Source: Zymomonas mobilis (GTDB lineage: Bacteria > Pseudomonadota > Alphaproteobacteria > Sphingomonadales > Sphingomonadaceae). Taken from it: DNA of 64,000 bases. Positions 43,689 through 52,613 of the stretch are shown here, in pieces. A program made the position numbers and the translations under genes. Below the pieces are notes generated by a model. That model was not told where the DNA came from, did not search any database, and saw only the letters and a list, made by a program, of their open reading frames with translations. Positions within the stretch are counted from its first letter, which is position 1, and each line of letters begins with the position of its first letter. Location of the stretch: contig NZ_VFOF01000001.1 in NCBI RefSeq assembly GCF_006715975.1, positions 196,001 to 260,000 of the forward strand, written 5' to 3'.

Positions 43689-44519
43689 TTAGACCCCGAC
43701 CGCCTTTAAAAGATGGGTAACCAAAGGGCGATAGCCGTCACCGAATAACCTTAGATGGATCAGAGCTGGCCATAATTTATAGATATTCAGCCTTTCCTTA
43801 TAGCCCGGGGTGAGGGCATGATAGGTTTCATAGGCTTCGTAAAAAGAGCCGCTTGCCCGATCGAAAAGATTGATCATTGCAATATCGACTTCGGCATCGC
43901 CGTAATAGCAGCAGGGGTCAATCAGACCTGAAATACGGCCATCATCCACCAAGATATTACCATCCCACAAATCACCATGGAGCAAGGCGGCTCTGGGCGT
44001 CATGGGCAGGCGTTGCGGTAAATCTTCGATCAGCTCTTCCAAGCGATCAACCAGATCGGGGGATATATGCGGAAGATGCGGGCGGAGGCGATATTCACCC
44101 CAGAAATCAGGCCAGCTCCGCATCCATTTATTCACCATCGGGATGCCGCCGATCCCGTAATCTTTTTGCCAGCCGTAAAGGGCACCTTCGGTCGTATGGA
44201 GCAAGGCCAAAACCTTGCCAAGGTCATCCCATGCGTGATGCAGCACATCACGGTTACGTAGCCATTCTATGACCAGCAGATTTTCGTCGGTGGCAAAGAC
44301 CTGTGGGGCGGGAGCGCCGCTTTGGCTGATAGCCGCCAGCATATCGGCTTCTATCTGAGGGAAGGGGCTGTTTTTGGCGACAGCATGGCTGCCATCTTCT
44401 AGCCATAGGCGGGTAACTTGGGATAAATCCCCGCCATGTAACCGTTCTTCTCTGACCAAGGGTTTTCCAATCAGAAGGGCTGCCTCATCGGCAACGGAGA
44501 TGGAAGAACGGTCATTCAT
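43689..44519 (-). CDS. Fructosamine kinase-family protein
   Basis: A cytoplasmic kinase-fold protein of 276 residues. The catalytic loop HGDLWDGN (181-188) and metal-binding DPCCYYGDAEVDIAM (from Asp201) match the fructosamine-3-kinase/ketosamine kinase group, which phosphorylates Amadori products and leads to deglycation of proteins or amino acids. A Lys (VAKNSP, about 49) and Glu57 in the N lobe are in place. The gene lies 62 bp downstream of the tyrosine phosphatase gene on the same strand, a pairing seen in other bacteria, where LMW-PTP-like enzymes can follow fructosamine kinases. Confidence 0.88.
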   Translation of the reverse strand: MNDRSSISVADEAALLIGKPLVREERLHGGDLSQVTRLWLEDGSHAVAKNSPFPQIEADMLAAISQSGAPAPQVFATDENLLVIEWLRNRDVLHHAWDDLGKVLALLHTTEGALYGWQKDYGIGGIPMVNKWMRSWPDFWGEYRLRPHLPHISPDLVDRLEELIEDLPQRLPMTPRAALLHGDLWDGNILVDDGRISGLIDPCCYYGDAEVDIAMINLFDRASGSFYEAYETYHALTPGYKERLNIYKLWPALIHLRLFGDGYRPLVTHLLKAVGV

Positions 44520-44581
44520 GAGATTACCTTCACAACAGCTATTTTAAATAGATCAAAGATTTTTCGGTTATCTGTTTCGCT

Positions 44582-45055
44582 TTAAGCTTTATTCCGGCTT
44601 TTTAGGTAATCAAGCAAGGCTTTTGCGCCGGTAGAGACATCTTGCCATGTTTTTTCAAAATCACTGGCATTCCCACGAAAGGGGTCTGCGACTGATTGGC
44701 CTTCTTTGCCCGCGACATAGTCCAGAAGCAGATTGAGTTTGGCCTTGCTGCCTTTCGGTTGCAGTCTTTTTAGATTGGCGATGTTTTTACCGTCCATCGC
44801 GATCACATAATCGAAGAGGTGAAAATCTTCCCGTGTGACCTGTCGCGCTTTTAGATCGCTGATATCGAGACCGTGATTGCGGGCGGCGACTTGGGCGCGT
44901 TTATCCGGCGCGCGGCCAATATGCCAATCGCCGGTTCCGGCAGAATCCGTTTTGACATTGAAACCTTCTTGGTCGGCGAGATCACGGAAGGCACCTTCAG
45001 CTAAAGGAGAGCGGCAGATATTGCCGAGGCAAACAAAAAGCACGGTCGGGGTCAT
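44582..45055 (-). CDS. Low-molecular-weight protein-tyrosine phosphatase
   Basis: A cytoplasmic phosphatase of 157 residues. The P-loop CLGNICRS (9-16) gives the CX5R signature with nucleophile Cys9 and Arg15, and the general acid Asp124 lies in ADPFRG. The DPF in place of the DPY common to the family removes one regulatory Tyr. Bacterial members act on tyrosine kinases of polysaccharide export, or on sugar phosphates. Probably in one operon with the fructosamine kinase-like gene. Confidence 0.92.
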   Translation of the reverse strand: MTPTVLFVCLGNICRSPLAEGAFRDLADQEGFNVKTDSAGTGDWHIGRAPDKRAQVAARNHGLDISDLKARQVTREDFHLFDYVIAMDGKNIANLKRLQPKGSKAKLNLLLDYVAGKEGQSVADPFRGNASDFEKTWQDVSTGAKALLDYLKSRNKA

Positions 45056-45467
45056 CGGGTTTTATTCTCCTGAAACGAAAGGATTTCTTCTGTATCTGGT
45101 CGTGTTAAATTATGAAACGGATAGATCCATCGTTATGTTATTTTTATGAGCCTGATTAAAATGTATCATGCCTGAATTAAGAAGGCTGTAAATATGTTAC
45201 GGGCGATAGCTTGGCGCTGTATATGCTTGTTCTAGCGGCTCTTTATATGCCCAGTTAGAAGAAATTATCGTCCCTATTGGTTTGTTCTAGTGTGTATTAT
45301 GACTGCCTAAAATAGTTATCCTGTTATCAAGACGTCTCAAAAAAACAGTGATGTCCAAGTAAAATATCTGGCTATTAACGAGTTTGTAATCTTATTAAGC
45401 GAGAGCATATAGTCTAGGTTGCGTGACGTTCTGCTTTTGTTGATTGTAATGAGTAAGGGCTTTTGTG
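45056..45467. other. AT-rich intergenic region
   Basis: About 412 bp. I see no gene or clear repeat in it. It presumably contains the promoters of the phosphatase operon (minus) and of the small immunity-like gene (plus). Confidence 0.45.
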
Positions 45468-45641
45468 ATGGCCGCAATTTTTATTATAATATTACTTGCA
45501 ATATATTTTATTCCTACATTGGTTGCCAACTCTCGCAATCATAAGAACACGATGTCGATCTTTCTTCTTAACTTATTTTTAGGTTGGACATTTTTAGGAT
45601 GGGTTGCGGCATTGGTATGGTCATTTACTGCTCAAGATTAA
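45468..45641 (+). CDS. Superinfection immunity-like small membrane protein
   Basis: A 57-residue protein made almost entirely of two membrane segments joined by a short basic loop. The features IYFIPTLVANSRNHKN and NLFLGWTFLGWVAALVWSF match the superinfection-immunity (Imm) family known from T4, where it blocks DNA injection of a second phage. Chromosomal homologues are widespread and mostly untested. A ribosome site TAAGGG lies 9-14 nt upstream of ATG 45468. It stands alone. Confidence 0.78.
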   Translation: MAAIFIIILLAIYFIPTLVANSRNHKNTMSIFLLNLFLGWTFLGWVAALVWSFTAQD

Positions 45642-46012
45642 AGAGTTTCTTGGGTGAAGGCCGTGATGATGGTTTAAAGAAGGAAAAGCGTAATAGCGTG
45701 CGTTTGGGGTTGTCGCATGCTTTCCTTGGGATGCCATCGCTCTCAAAAAGATGCTGGCGGATTTGCCGCTTTTGGGAGCGCCAAACATAACGGTTGACCG
45801 TTAGTCGCAGCTTGCTGAAAAAGCGATTATGATATTGGGCATCGGCTATGCAGGTGCGGTGATAATAAAATTTTGGTTTCGCTCTCTTCTTTATCGTATT
45901 TTTTAGGTTTTCACCGAAGAATAGTCTGATGTTATAGTATTTTTAGTGGCTTTTCTGTCTTTTTAGGCTTTGTTCTGAAATATCAGGAAAATCTGTTGAA
46001 AATCAGAAAAAA
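45642..46012. other. Intergenic region with possible decayed coding sequence
   Basis: From 45727 to 45906 one plus-strand frame reads through with a single TAG (45802): the text before it has WDAIALKKMLADLPLLGAP and after it a hydrophobic segment MILGIGYAGAVIIKF. No start is visible. It may be the remains of a small membrane protein gene or chance. The rest is featureless. Confidence 0.3.
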
Positions 46013-46711
46013 ATGATAGCATCTTCTTCCATGACAAATGTGACTTCACAAAACGAAAATCTATCGCCTCTCAAGCTCGTGCGGGCTAAAATCACAAAAG
46101 CGGCAAAAACCGCTGGAAGAAATCCTGACGATATTGAGCTGATCGCGATTTCCAAATTACATCCGGCTGAAGCAGCGCTTCCCCTGATTGCTGAAGGACA
46201 GCGTGTTTTCGGTGAAAACCGCGTTCAGGAGGCCTTGGGTAAATGGCCGCCCTTGATCAAGGCAAATCCCGATATTCGCCTGCATTGCGTGGGGCAGCTT
46301 CAATCGAATAAAGCCAAAACAGCGGTTGAATTATTCGATGCGATCCATTCGGTTGATCGGCCTTCTTTGATTGAGGCCTTGGGGCGTGCCATGGATTCTT
46401 TGGATAAGAAACCGGAATGCTTCATTCAGGTTAATATTGGCGAAGAAGACCAAAAGGGTGGTTGCGACATTGCCGATACCAAAGCCATTTTGCAGCAATG
46501 CCGCGATGCAGGATTGCCTGTTATCGGTTTAATGTCTGTGCCTCCTCTCGAAGTTGAGCCTGCGCCTTATTTTGCCCTGACCGTTAAAATGGCACATGAT
46601 CTGGGCTTGCCTGCGGTTTCGATTGGTATGTCTTCAGATTATGAAAAAGCGATTGCCCTTGGCGCGACCCATATCCGTGTCGGAACGGCGTTGTTTGGTC
46701 ATCGGGAATAA
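46013..46711 (+). CDS. yggS: YggS/PLPBP-family pyridoxal phosphate homeostasis protein
   Basis: A cytoplasmic fold-type III PLP-binding protein of 232 residues, involved in vitamin B6 and amino/keto acid homeostasis, without known catalytic activity. The PLP-binding Lys48 lies in AISKLHP; GENRVQEA, HCVGQLQSNK, VNIGEEDQKGG, GLMSVPP and IGMSSDYEKAIALGATHIRVGTALFG are the typical blocks. ATG 46013 and ATG 46031 are both possible; neither has a strong ribosome site. It is followed 30 bp later by an ABC ATPase. Confidence 0.9.
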   Translation: MIASSSMTNVTSQNENLSPLKLVRAKITKAAKTAGRNPDDIELIAISKLHPAEAALPLIAEGQRVFGENRVQEALGKWPPLIKANPDIRLHCVGQLQSNKAKTAVELFDAIHSVDRPSLIEALGRAMDSLDKKPECFIQVNIGEEDQKGGCDIADTKAILQQCRDAGLPVIGLMSVPPLEVEPAPYFALTVKMAHDLGLPAVSIGMSSDYEKAIALGATHIRVGTALFGHRE

Positions 46712-46741
46712 TTATTTTTCTGTCGTAGAAAGGCGGGGGCA

Positions 46742-47701
46742 ATGAGTGAAGCGGCTATTTTGATCGAGGGATTGTCCAAAGTCTATGACGGAGGCAAACA
46801 AGCCGTTACCGATCTCAATCTGAAGATACCTCGCGGATCTATCTATGGGTTATTGGGCCCTAACGGTGCCGGAAAATCAACGACGATCAATGTTTTAGCC
46901 GGACTTGTCAAAAAAACGGTCGGACGGGTTTCAATTTGGGGATTTGATATTGATCACGACCCGTTGAATGCCCGTGCGTCGATCGGGATTGTGCCGCAGG
47001 AAATCTTCTTCGATCCTTTCTTTACGCCGTTTGAAACTTTGGAAGTTTATGCCGGTCTTTTCGGTATTCCCAAAAAACAGCGGCGGACGATGGAGTTGTT
47101 GGAGGCGGTGCATCTGGCCGACAAGGCTTTTTCCCATGCCCGTTCTTTATCGGGGGGAATGAAACGCCGGTTGTTAGTTGCAAAAGCGATGGTCGCTTCG
47201 CCGCCAGTTCTGGTTTTGGATGAGCCGACAGCCGGGGTTGATATCGAATTGCGGCAACAGCTTTGGTCTTATGTCAAAAAGTTGAATGACCAAGGGGTGA
47301 CGATTGTTCTGACCACCCATTATTTGGAAGAGGCCGAACAATTATGTGACCGGATTGCGATTATCAATCATGGCCATTTGGTAACCGATCAGCCGACCCG
47401 CGCTTTGTTGGATATGGCAGGGGACAAAAGCATGGATGTCGTTTTACGGCAGCCTGTCGATGCCTTGCCCGCAGAGGTTGCCTCTTGGTTGACCCATTAC
47501 AACCATGAGGTTTCTGCCGAAATGGTTGATCCGAACCGCTTGCATATCCGTTACGATAAGAAGAAGATCACGGCCGGTGATATATTGACGGTTATTGAAC
47601 AGGCCGGATTAGCCATTGTCGATGTGTCGACACATGAAGCTGATCTGGAAGATGTCTTTTTGAGCCTGACCAAGGGCAAGCCAGAAGCATCGTTAACATA
47701 A
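46742..47701 (+). CDS. ABC-2-type transporter ATP-binding protein
   Basis: A cytoplasmic ABC ATPase of 319 residues. Walker A GPNGAGKS is at 39-46, then the Q-loop (VPQE), signature SLSGGMKRR, Walker B VLVLDEPTAGVD and the His switch TTHYLEEAEQ. The GVDIELR continuation and extra C-terminal domain of about 90 residues mark the DrrA/NodI/YadG type, which drives export of lipids, glycans or drugs. The expected ABC-2 permease gene does not follow; nadB does. The partner must be encoded elsewhere. Ribosome site AAGGCGGGGG is close upstream. Confidence 0.88.
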   Translation: MSEAAILIEGLSKVYDGGKQAVTDLNLKIPRGSIYGLLGPNGAGKSTTINVLAGLVKKTVGRVSIWGFDIDHDPLNARASIGIVPQEIFFDPFFTPFETLEVYAGLFGIPKKQRRTMELLEAVHLADKAFSHARSLSGGMKRRLLVAKAMVASPPVLVLDEPTAGVDIELRQQLWSYVKKLNDQGVTIVLTTHYLEEAEQLCDRIAIINHGHLVTDQPTRALLDMAGDKSMDVVLRQPVDALPAEVASWLTHYNHEVSAEMVDPNRLHIRYDKKKITAGDILTVIEQAGLAIVDVSTHEADLEDVFLSLTKGKPEASLT

Positions 47702-47770
47702 CCGGTGGCGTTAAACCTTTCTACGGGTTTGAATAAAAGCCGGTATCAGTAATGGAGGTCTTTTGACCTT

Positions 47771-49363
47771 ATGAGTGACAAGATTTTTGATGTCGTTATC
47801 GTCGGCTCGGGGGCTGCTGGATTAACCGCAGCTTTGCATTTGGCTGACCGTTTTGATGTGGCTGTTCTGGCAAAAGGATCTATTTCAGATGGATCGACCG
47901 CGAAGGCACAAGGCGGCATTGCTGCGGTGTTGGATGCCGGTGACAATTTTGAAAACCATATCAAAGATACCTTTACCGCGGGTGCTGGATTAAATCGTCG
48001 TTCGACCGTTGAATATGTGGTTGAACATGCACCGGAAGCAATCGAGCATTTGGCTGAAATCGGTGTGCCTTTCAATCCCGGCAACCAGTTCGGCGAAAGA
48101 TGGCATTTGACCCGTGAGGGTGGACATAGTCATCGTCGTATTGTCCATGTTGATGATGCGACCGGTCTATCTGTTCAGAAGGCTTTGCAAAAAGCAGCGC
48201 ATGCCCATCCGCGTATTCGTTTAATTCCTGATATGGCGGCGATTGACCTGATCTCCGGTCGGCATTGCCAGGACCCTTCGGATAGCCGTGCGATCCATGG
48301 GGTTTATGCCTATAATTCATGGAATGGAAAAGTTCAGCGTTTTCTAGGCCGTGCCACGATTTTGGCAACCGGTGGCGCAGGACAGATTTACCAGCATTCG
48401 ACAGCCCCTAAGGGTGCGACCGGTGACGGTATTGCGATGGCATGGCGTGCGGGGGCGCGGGTTTCCAATCTGGAATTCAATCAGTTCCACCCAACCGCCC
48501 TTTATAATCCGGAAGGCACCCATTTCCTGATTACCGAGGCGATGCGCGGTGAGGGTGGTCAACTGAAAATCCCGACCGATGGTCATCGGTTTATGCCGGA
48601 TTTTGACGACCGCAACGAATTAGCACCCCGTGATATTGTGGCGCGTGCGATTGATCATGAAATCAAACGTTTGGGTCTGGATTATGTCTATTTGGATATC
48701 AGCCATCGTCCGGCAGAATTCATTGAGCAGCATTTCCCGACCATTCGCGCCCATTTGTTAGAGCAGGGTATTGATATCACGACCCAGCCGATTCCGGTTG
48801 TGCCAGCGATGCATTATACTTGCGGTGGTGTTTTGACCGATCTGAATGGTCGTGCCGATTTACCCGGTCTCTATGCGATTGGTGAGGTTGCGCAATCAGG
48901 TTTGCATGGTGCCAACCGTTTGGCCAGTAACTCTTTATTGGAATGTCTGGTCTTTGGTGAGGCGGCGGCTCGTCATATACATGAAAATTGGGACGATTTG
49001 GCTGAACCTCCGGCGGTTCGTCCGTGGGATAACAGTCGGGTTACTAATTCCGATGAAGAAATCGTGGTTCAGCATAACTGGCATGAAATCCGGCGCGCTA
49101 TGTGGGACTATGTCGGTATTGTTCGTTCCAACAAGCGTTTGATGCGCGCACGCCATCGTTTGGATAATTTGACCCATGAAATTGCTGAATATTATGGCAA
49201 TTTCCATGTTTCGCCTGAATTGATCGAGCTTCGCAATTTGATTGATGTCGCGGGTTTGGTTGTGCGTTGTGCCATGAGCCGAAAAGAAAGCCGCGGATTG
49301 CATTTCAATCTCGACTATCCGGATACTTTGCCTGTGGCCGTTGATACGGTGTTGACGCCCTAG
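47771..49363 (+). CDS. nadB: L-aspartate oxidase
   Basis: A cytoplasmic FAD enzyme of 530 residues oxidising L-aspartate to iminoaspartate, the first step of NAD synthesis from aspartate. The FAD motif GSGAAGL (12-18), STAKAQGGIAAVL (42-54), HxxTREGGHSHRRIVH and the substrate-binding HPTALY (FHPTALYNPEG) agree with NadB of the fumarate reductase superfamily; LASNSLLECLVFGE is characteristic of NadB. GGAGG lies 13-17 nt before ATG 47771, a somewhat long spacing. nadA and nadC are not adjacent. Confidence 0.95.
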   Translation: MSDKIFDVVIVGSGAAGLTAALHLADRFDVAVLAKGSISDGSTAKAQGGIAAVLDAGDNFENHIKDTFTAGAGLNRRSTVEYVVEHAPEAIEHLAEIGVPFNPGNQFGERWHLTREGGHSHRRIVHVDDATGLSVQKALQKAAHAHPRIRLIPDMAAIDLISGRHCQDPSDSRAIHGVYAYNSWNGKVQRFLGRATILATGGAGQIYQHSTAPKGATGDGIAMAWRAGARVSNLEFNQFHPTALYNPEGTHFLITEAMRGEGGQLKIPTDGHRFMPDFDDRNELAPRDIVARAIDHEIKRLGLDYVYLDISHRPAEFIEQHFPTIRAHLLEQGIDITTQPIPVVPAMHYTCGGVLTDLNGRADLPGLYAIGEVAQSGLHGANRLASNSLLECLVFGEAAARHIHENWDDLAEPPAVRPWDNSRVTNSDEEIVVQHNWHEIRRAMWDYVGIVRSNKRLMRARHRLDNLTHEIAEYYGNFHVSPELIELRNLIDVAGLVVRCAMSRKESRGLHFNLDYPDTLPVAVDTVLTP

Positions 49364-49399
49364 GTCATATTAAAACGTCACTTTTTTAATGGGGGGAAT

Positions 49400-51058
49400 A
49401 TGAAGCGGACGATAATCGGGCTTTTGGCAATGACAGCGGCGGTTCCAGCGATGGCGGTCTTACCGCCTGTAATTGGAGACCCATGGCCCGTCGAAGCCAG
49501 CAACCTATCCAAGACAGTTAAAACCATTTCTTCCGATGTGTTTGAAGGACGGGCACCAGGTAGTCAGGGTGAGAAAAAGACAATCGATTGGCTGATACAG
49601 CAATATCAGTCTTTGGGACTGGAGCCCGCAGGCGATAATGGTGGTTGGACGCAGGCCGTTCCGTTGGTGCATACCCGATTGGGTAAGCCGGAACATTTGG
49701 AGATAGCGACCCGACAGGGCGTAATGCCATTAGAGTTGGATAAAGATATTTATCTGACCAGTTTGCGGCCTGTTGATAAAATTATCTTGAACAACGCGCC
49801 TGTAGTTTTTGTTGGTTATGGTGTTTCTGCCCCTGAACGAGGTTGGGACGATTTCAAAAATGTTGATCTGAAAGGCAAAATTGCTGTCTTTTTGATCAAT
49901 GACCCTGATTTTGCGGCCGTGTCCGGCGATGATGCTTTCGGGAAATTTGGCGGTCGCGCCATGACCTATTATGGCCGTTGGACCTATAAATTCGAAGAAG
50001 CGGCTAGACGAGGCGCGGTTGCTGCCTTGATCGTCCATGATACCCAAGGGGCGGGTTATGGATGGAATACGGTAACGGCACCGGCCGGTGAAGGCTATGA
50101 CATTATTCGTGGTGAAACGGATAAGCCTGTGGCTTTGCAGGGGTGGTTATCGCAATCGGCGGCAGAGACAATATTTGCAAAGTCGGGTTTGAATTTCGAA
50201 AATCTTAAAAAACAGGCACGGCAGAAATCCTTCCGTCCCGTTACTTTGAAAAATAGTGGTTTTTCGGCGAGCCTGCCTTTAACCTATCAGAATATTACCA
50301 GCTATAACGTCCTTGGCCGGATAAAAGGCGCGAAGCGGCCTGATGAAACCATCATGTTTGGGGCGCATTGGGATGCCTATGGTATCGGCGCACCCGATAG
50401 TGAAGGCCGCACCATTCGTCCGGGTGCGATTGATGATGGAGTGGGTGTCGCCGCTGTTTTAGAATTGGCGCGCTTATTCAAATCGGATCAGCATCAGCCT
50501 GATCGTTCTTTGTTATTTGCATCATGGACAGCAGAAGAGCGCGGCATATTGGGTTCCAGCTATTATGCCGAGCATCCTTTATATCCATTGGATAAAACGG
50601 TCGCCAATTTTACCATTGATGTTTTGCAAACAGCTGGCCGATCAAATGACGTATTGTTGATTGGTGCCGGACAAAATACGCTTGAAAATGATCTTGCCAA
50701 AGTCGCCAAAGGCGAAGATCGGGTTGTGAAACCGGAATTGCTGCCTGAGCGTGGTCTCTTCTTCCGAGCGGATCACTTGCCCTTTGCCAGAAAAGGCGTG
50801 CCTGTTTTGTTGATGATGGGCATGGCTGGTGCCTATGACCTTCAAGATGGAGGCGAGGCTGCTGGTGAAAAATGGCTGTCTGGTTACATGAAATGCTATC
50901 ATCAGACTTGTGACCGTTGGACAGAAAATGCCAATTTTCAGGGCGCTGCACAAGATGTGAAGCTACTTTATCTGATGGGTGAAGATTTGGCTTTCTCTGG
51001 CCGTTGGCCGCAATGGTTGCCCAATTCCGAATTCAAGACGAAGCGAGCACCCAAATAA
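49400..51058 (+). CDS. Secreted M28-family zinc peptidase
   Basis: A 552-residue exported protein with signal peptide ending at AMAV (about 19). A PA-type insertion (about 130-260, VVFVGYGVSAPERGWDDFKNVDL) sits in the peptidase domain. Zn ligands are visible: His323 (AHWD), bridging Asp345 (GAIDDGVG), catalytic Glu379 and Glu380 (WTAEERG), Asp407 and His459 (ADHLPF). This is the standard M28 set with Asp407 in a TIDVLQ context. Expected activity is aminopeptidase or carboxypeptidase on peptides in the periplasm. It follows nadB by 36 bp and is followed by a strong terminator. Confidence 0.9.
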   Translation: MKRTIIGLLAMTAAVPAMAVLPPVIGDPWPVEASNLSKTVKTISSDVFEGRAPGSQGEKKTIDWLIQQYQSLGLEPAGDNGGWTQAVPLVHTRLGKPEHLEIATRQGVMPLELDKDIYLTSLRPVDKIILNNAPVVFVGYGVSAPERGWDDFKNVDLKGKIAVFLINDPDFAAVSGDDAFGKFGGRAMTYYGRWTYKFEEAARRGAVAALIVHDTQGAGYGWNTVTAPAGEGYDIIRGETDKPVALQGWLSQSAAETIFAKSGLNFENLKKQARQKSFRPVTLKNSGFSASLPLTYQNITSYNVLGRIKGAKRPDETIMFGAHWDAYGIGAPDSEGRTIRPGAIDDGVGVAAVLELARLFKSDQHQPDRSLLFASWTAEERGILGSSYYAEHPLYPLDKTVANFTIDVLQTAGRSNDVLLIGAGQNTLENDLAKVAKGEDRVVKPELLPERGLFFRADHLPFARKGVPVLLMMGMAGAYDLQDGGEAAGEKWLSGYMKCYHQTCDRWTENANFQGAAQDVKLLYLMGEDLAFSGRWPQWLPNSEFKTKRAPK

Positions 51059-51084
51059 TCGCTTTTTATTTTTATGAAAATTCT

Positions 51085-51121
51085 AAAAAGGTCTATTGTA
51101 ATCACAGTAGACCTTTTTTTG
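51085..51121. terminator. Bidirectional terminator after the M28 peptidase
   Basis: AAAAAGGTCTA (51085-51095) pairs with TAGACCTTTTT (51108-51118), with a seven-T run; the A run on the left gives T on the other strand. Confidence 0.85.
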
Positions 51122-51290
51122 TAAATGACGATTTAGTTACTTTTTTAAATCATATGCTTAATAATAATTAAGCCTATAAATTAGGCTTAAAATTGAATTT
51201 GAATAATTTTGGTTTTTTTGTAATTATTTTTTAAATAAATATTTTTAATATTTGTCATCCAATAACAAAAAACCTTTGGGAAAAGTTGGT

Positions 51291-52494
51291 ATGGCAAAGA
51301 ATAGAAAAGGGTCGTTAAAACATGACGAAAAGCGTATCATTAAAGCCCTGCTTTCTCAGGGGTGGCGTAATCAAGACATACAAGCTTTAGTCAATATTGG
51401 GCGTAAGTATACTATTAATGGAGCACGTATTACTGAGGTTAAAAAAGACGATAGTATTGTTGCCGCAACCAAAGATGAAGTGCATTTTTTTGAAGTTAAA
51501 CAACATTCTTTTGATGAAAAAACAGGCTTAAACCCTTTTGTTAATGAGCGATTGATACGTGCCCGAGAAGCAATGATCTTGGCTGTTCAGGTTTTTAATA
51601 ACCCTACAACGTGTTTTAAATCTGAAGTTTTTACTATGCTAGCAAATGTTGCATGGACTTATTTGATCCATGAATTTTATGAACAAAATGATGTTAATAT
51701 TGTAGGTTGCGATGGACGAACCTTATTACTAAGTAAGGCAATAGAACGAAATGATTGTCCTTTTAATGATGGCGTAAAAAACAATCTTCGTTCTCTAAAA
51801 AAATTACGAGATGAAGTTGAGCATAAATTACTTGGTCGAGCAGATTTTAAATGGCTTGGCTTATTCCAAGCATGTTGTTTAAATTTCGATAGGGTATTGT
51901 GCCAACTTTTTGGAAAAAAAATTAACTCTTGCACGCGAACTATCCTTCGCACTCCAATTTTCTAAGCTTGATTTCTCTCAAACAACAACGCTTAATCGTT
52001 ACGAAATTCCTGAGCATATAGATGCGATTGATGCACGCTTACATGAAGATATGACTGAGGAGCAAATCGCGGATCTTGATTACCAATTTCGTGTTGTTTA
52101 TACTCTTGATGCTGTATCAAAATCACGAGCACATTTTCAGTTCGTAAATCCAGATTCTACACAAGGCAAAGAAATCCATAACGTATTGGTACGACATCAG
52201 TTATCAGATTCACTCTATCCGCATAAAGCTGGTGATGTTGTAAATAAAGTCAAAAACGATACGGGCAAAAAATTTACTACTCATAACCATACGCAAGCGT
52301 GGAAATTTTTTAATGTCCGACCTGCATCAGGAGGAAGCCAGCCAGAAAATACGAATAAAGAGTATTGTATATATCACCCCGTATACAATAGTTATACATA
52401 TTCGGATAGCTGGATAGAGTATCTTAAAAATATAGTAAAAAATGATGAAGAGTTTTCTAAATTAAAGCTGTATAAATTTCCAAAAATAAAATAG
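51291..52494 (+). pseudogene. DUF3644 gene with HEPN-like motif, frameshifted
   Basis: An AT-rich gene whose first frame (ATG 51291) encodes a DNA-binding-like N terminus (NQDIQALVNIGRKYT, about 27-41) and then a helical domain of the DUF3644 type, with a HEPN-style catalytic motif RDEVEH (Arg173-X4-His178) and C-terminal KWLGLFQACCLNFDRVLCQL. The frame breaks in an A8 run at 51914-51921: with one A fewer it continues as LTLARELSFALQF to the stop at 52494, about 400 residues in all. HEPN proteins with RX4-6H are often RNases in toxin or phage-defence roles. Low GC and decay suggest acquired DNA. A sequencing error is the alternative. Confidence 0.7.
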
Positions 52495-52532
52495 AAAATA
52501 AATTTTTATTCTACTCAAGCATGTCTTTGTTG

Positions 52533-52565
52533 AAAATGGCCTGACAAATGTCAGGCCATTTTATT
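52533..52565. terminator. Bidirectional terminator between convergent genes
   Basis: AAAATGGCCTGACA and TGTCAGGCCATTTT are perfect complements with a 2-4-nt loop at the centre. T runs are present on both strands, serving the DUF3644 and DUF2141 genes. Confidence 0.85.
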
Positions 52566-52613
52566 AAAAGCGATCGGGAATAGGGCGATAAATGCATCGC
52601 TATCCGTGGTTTC

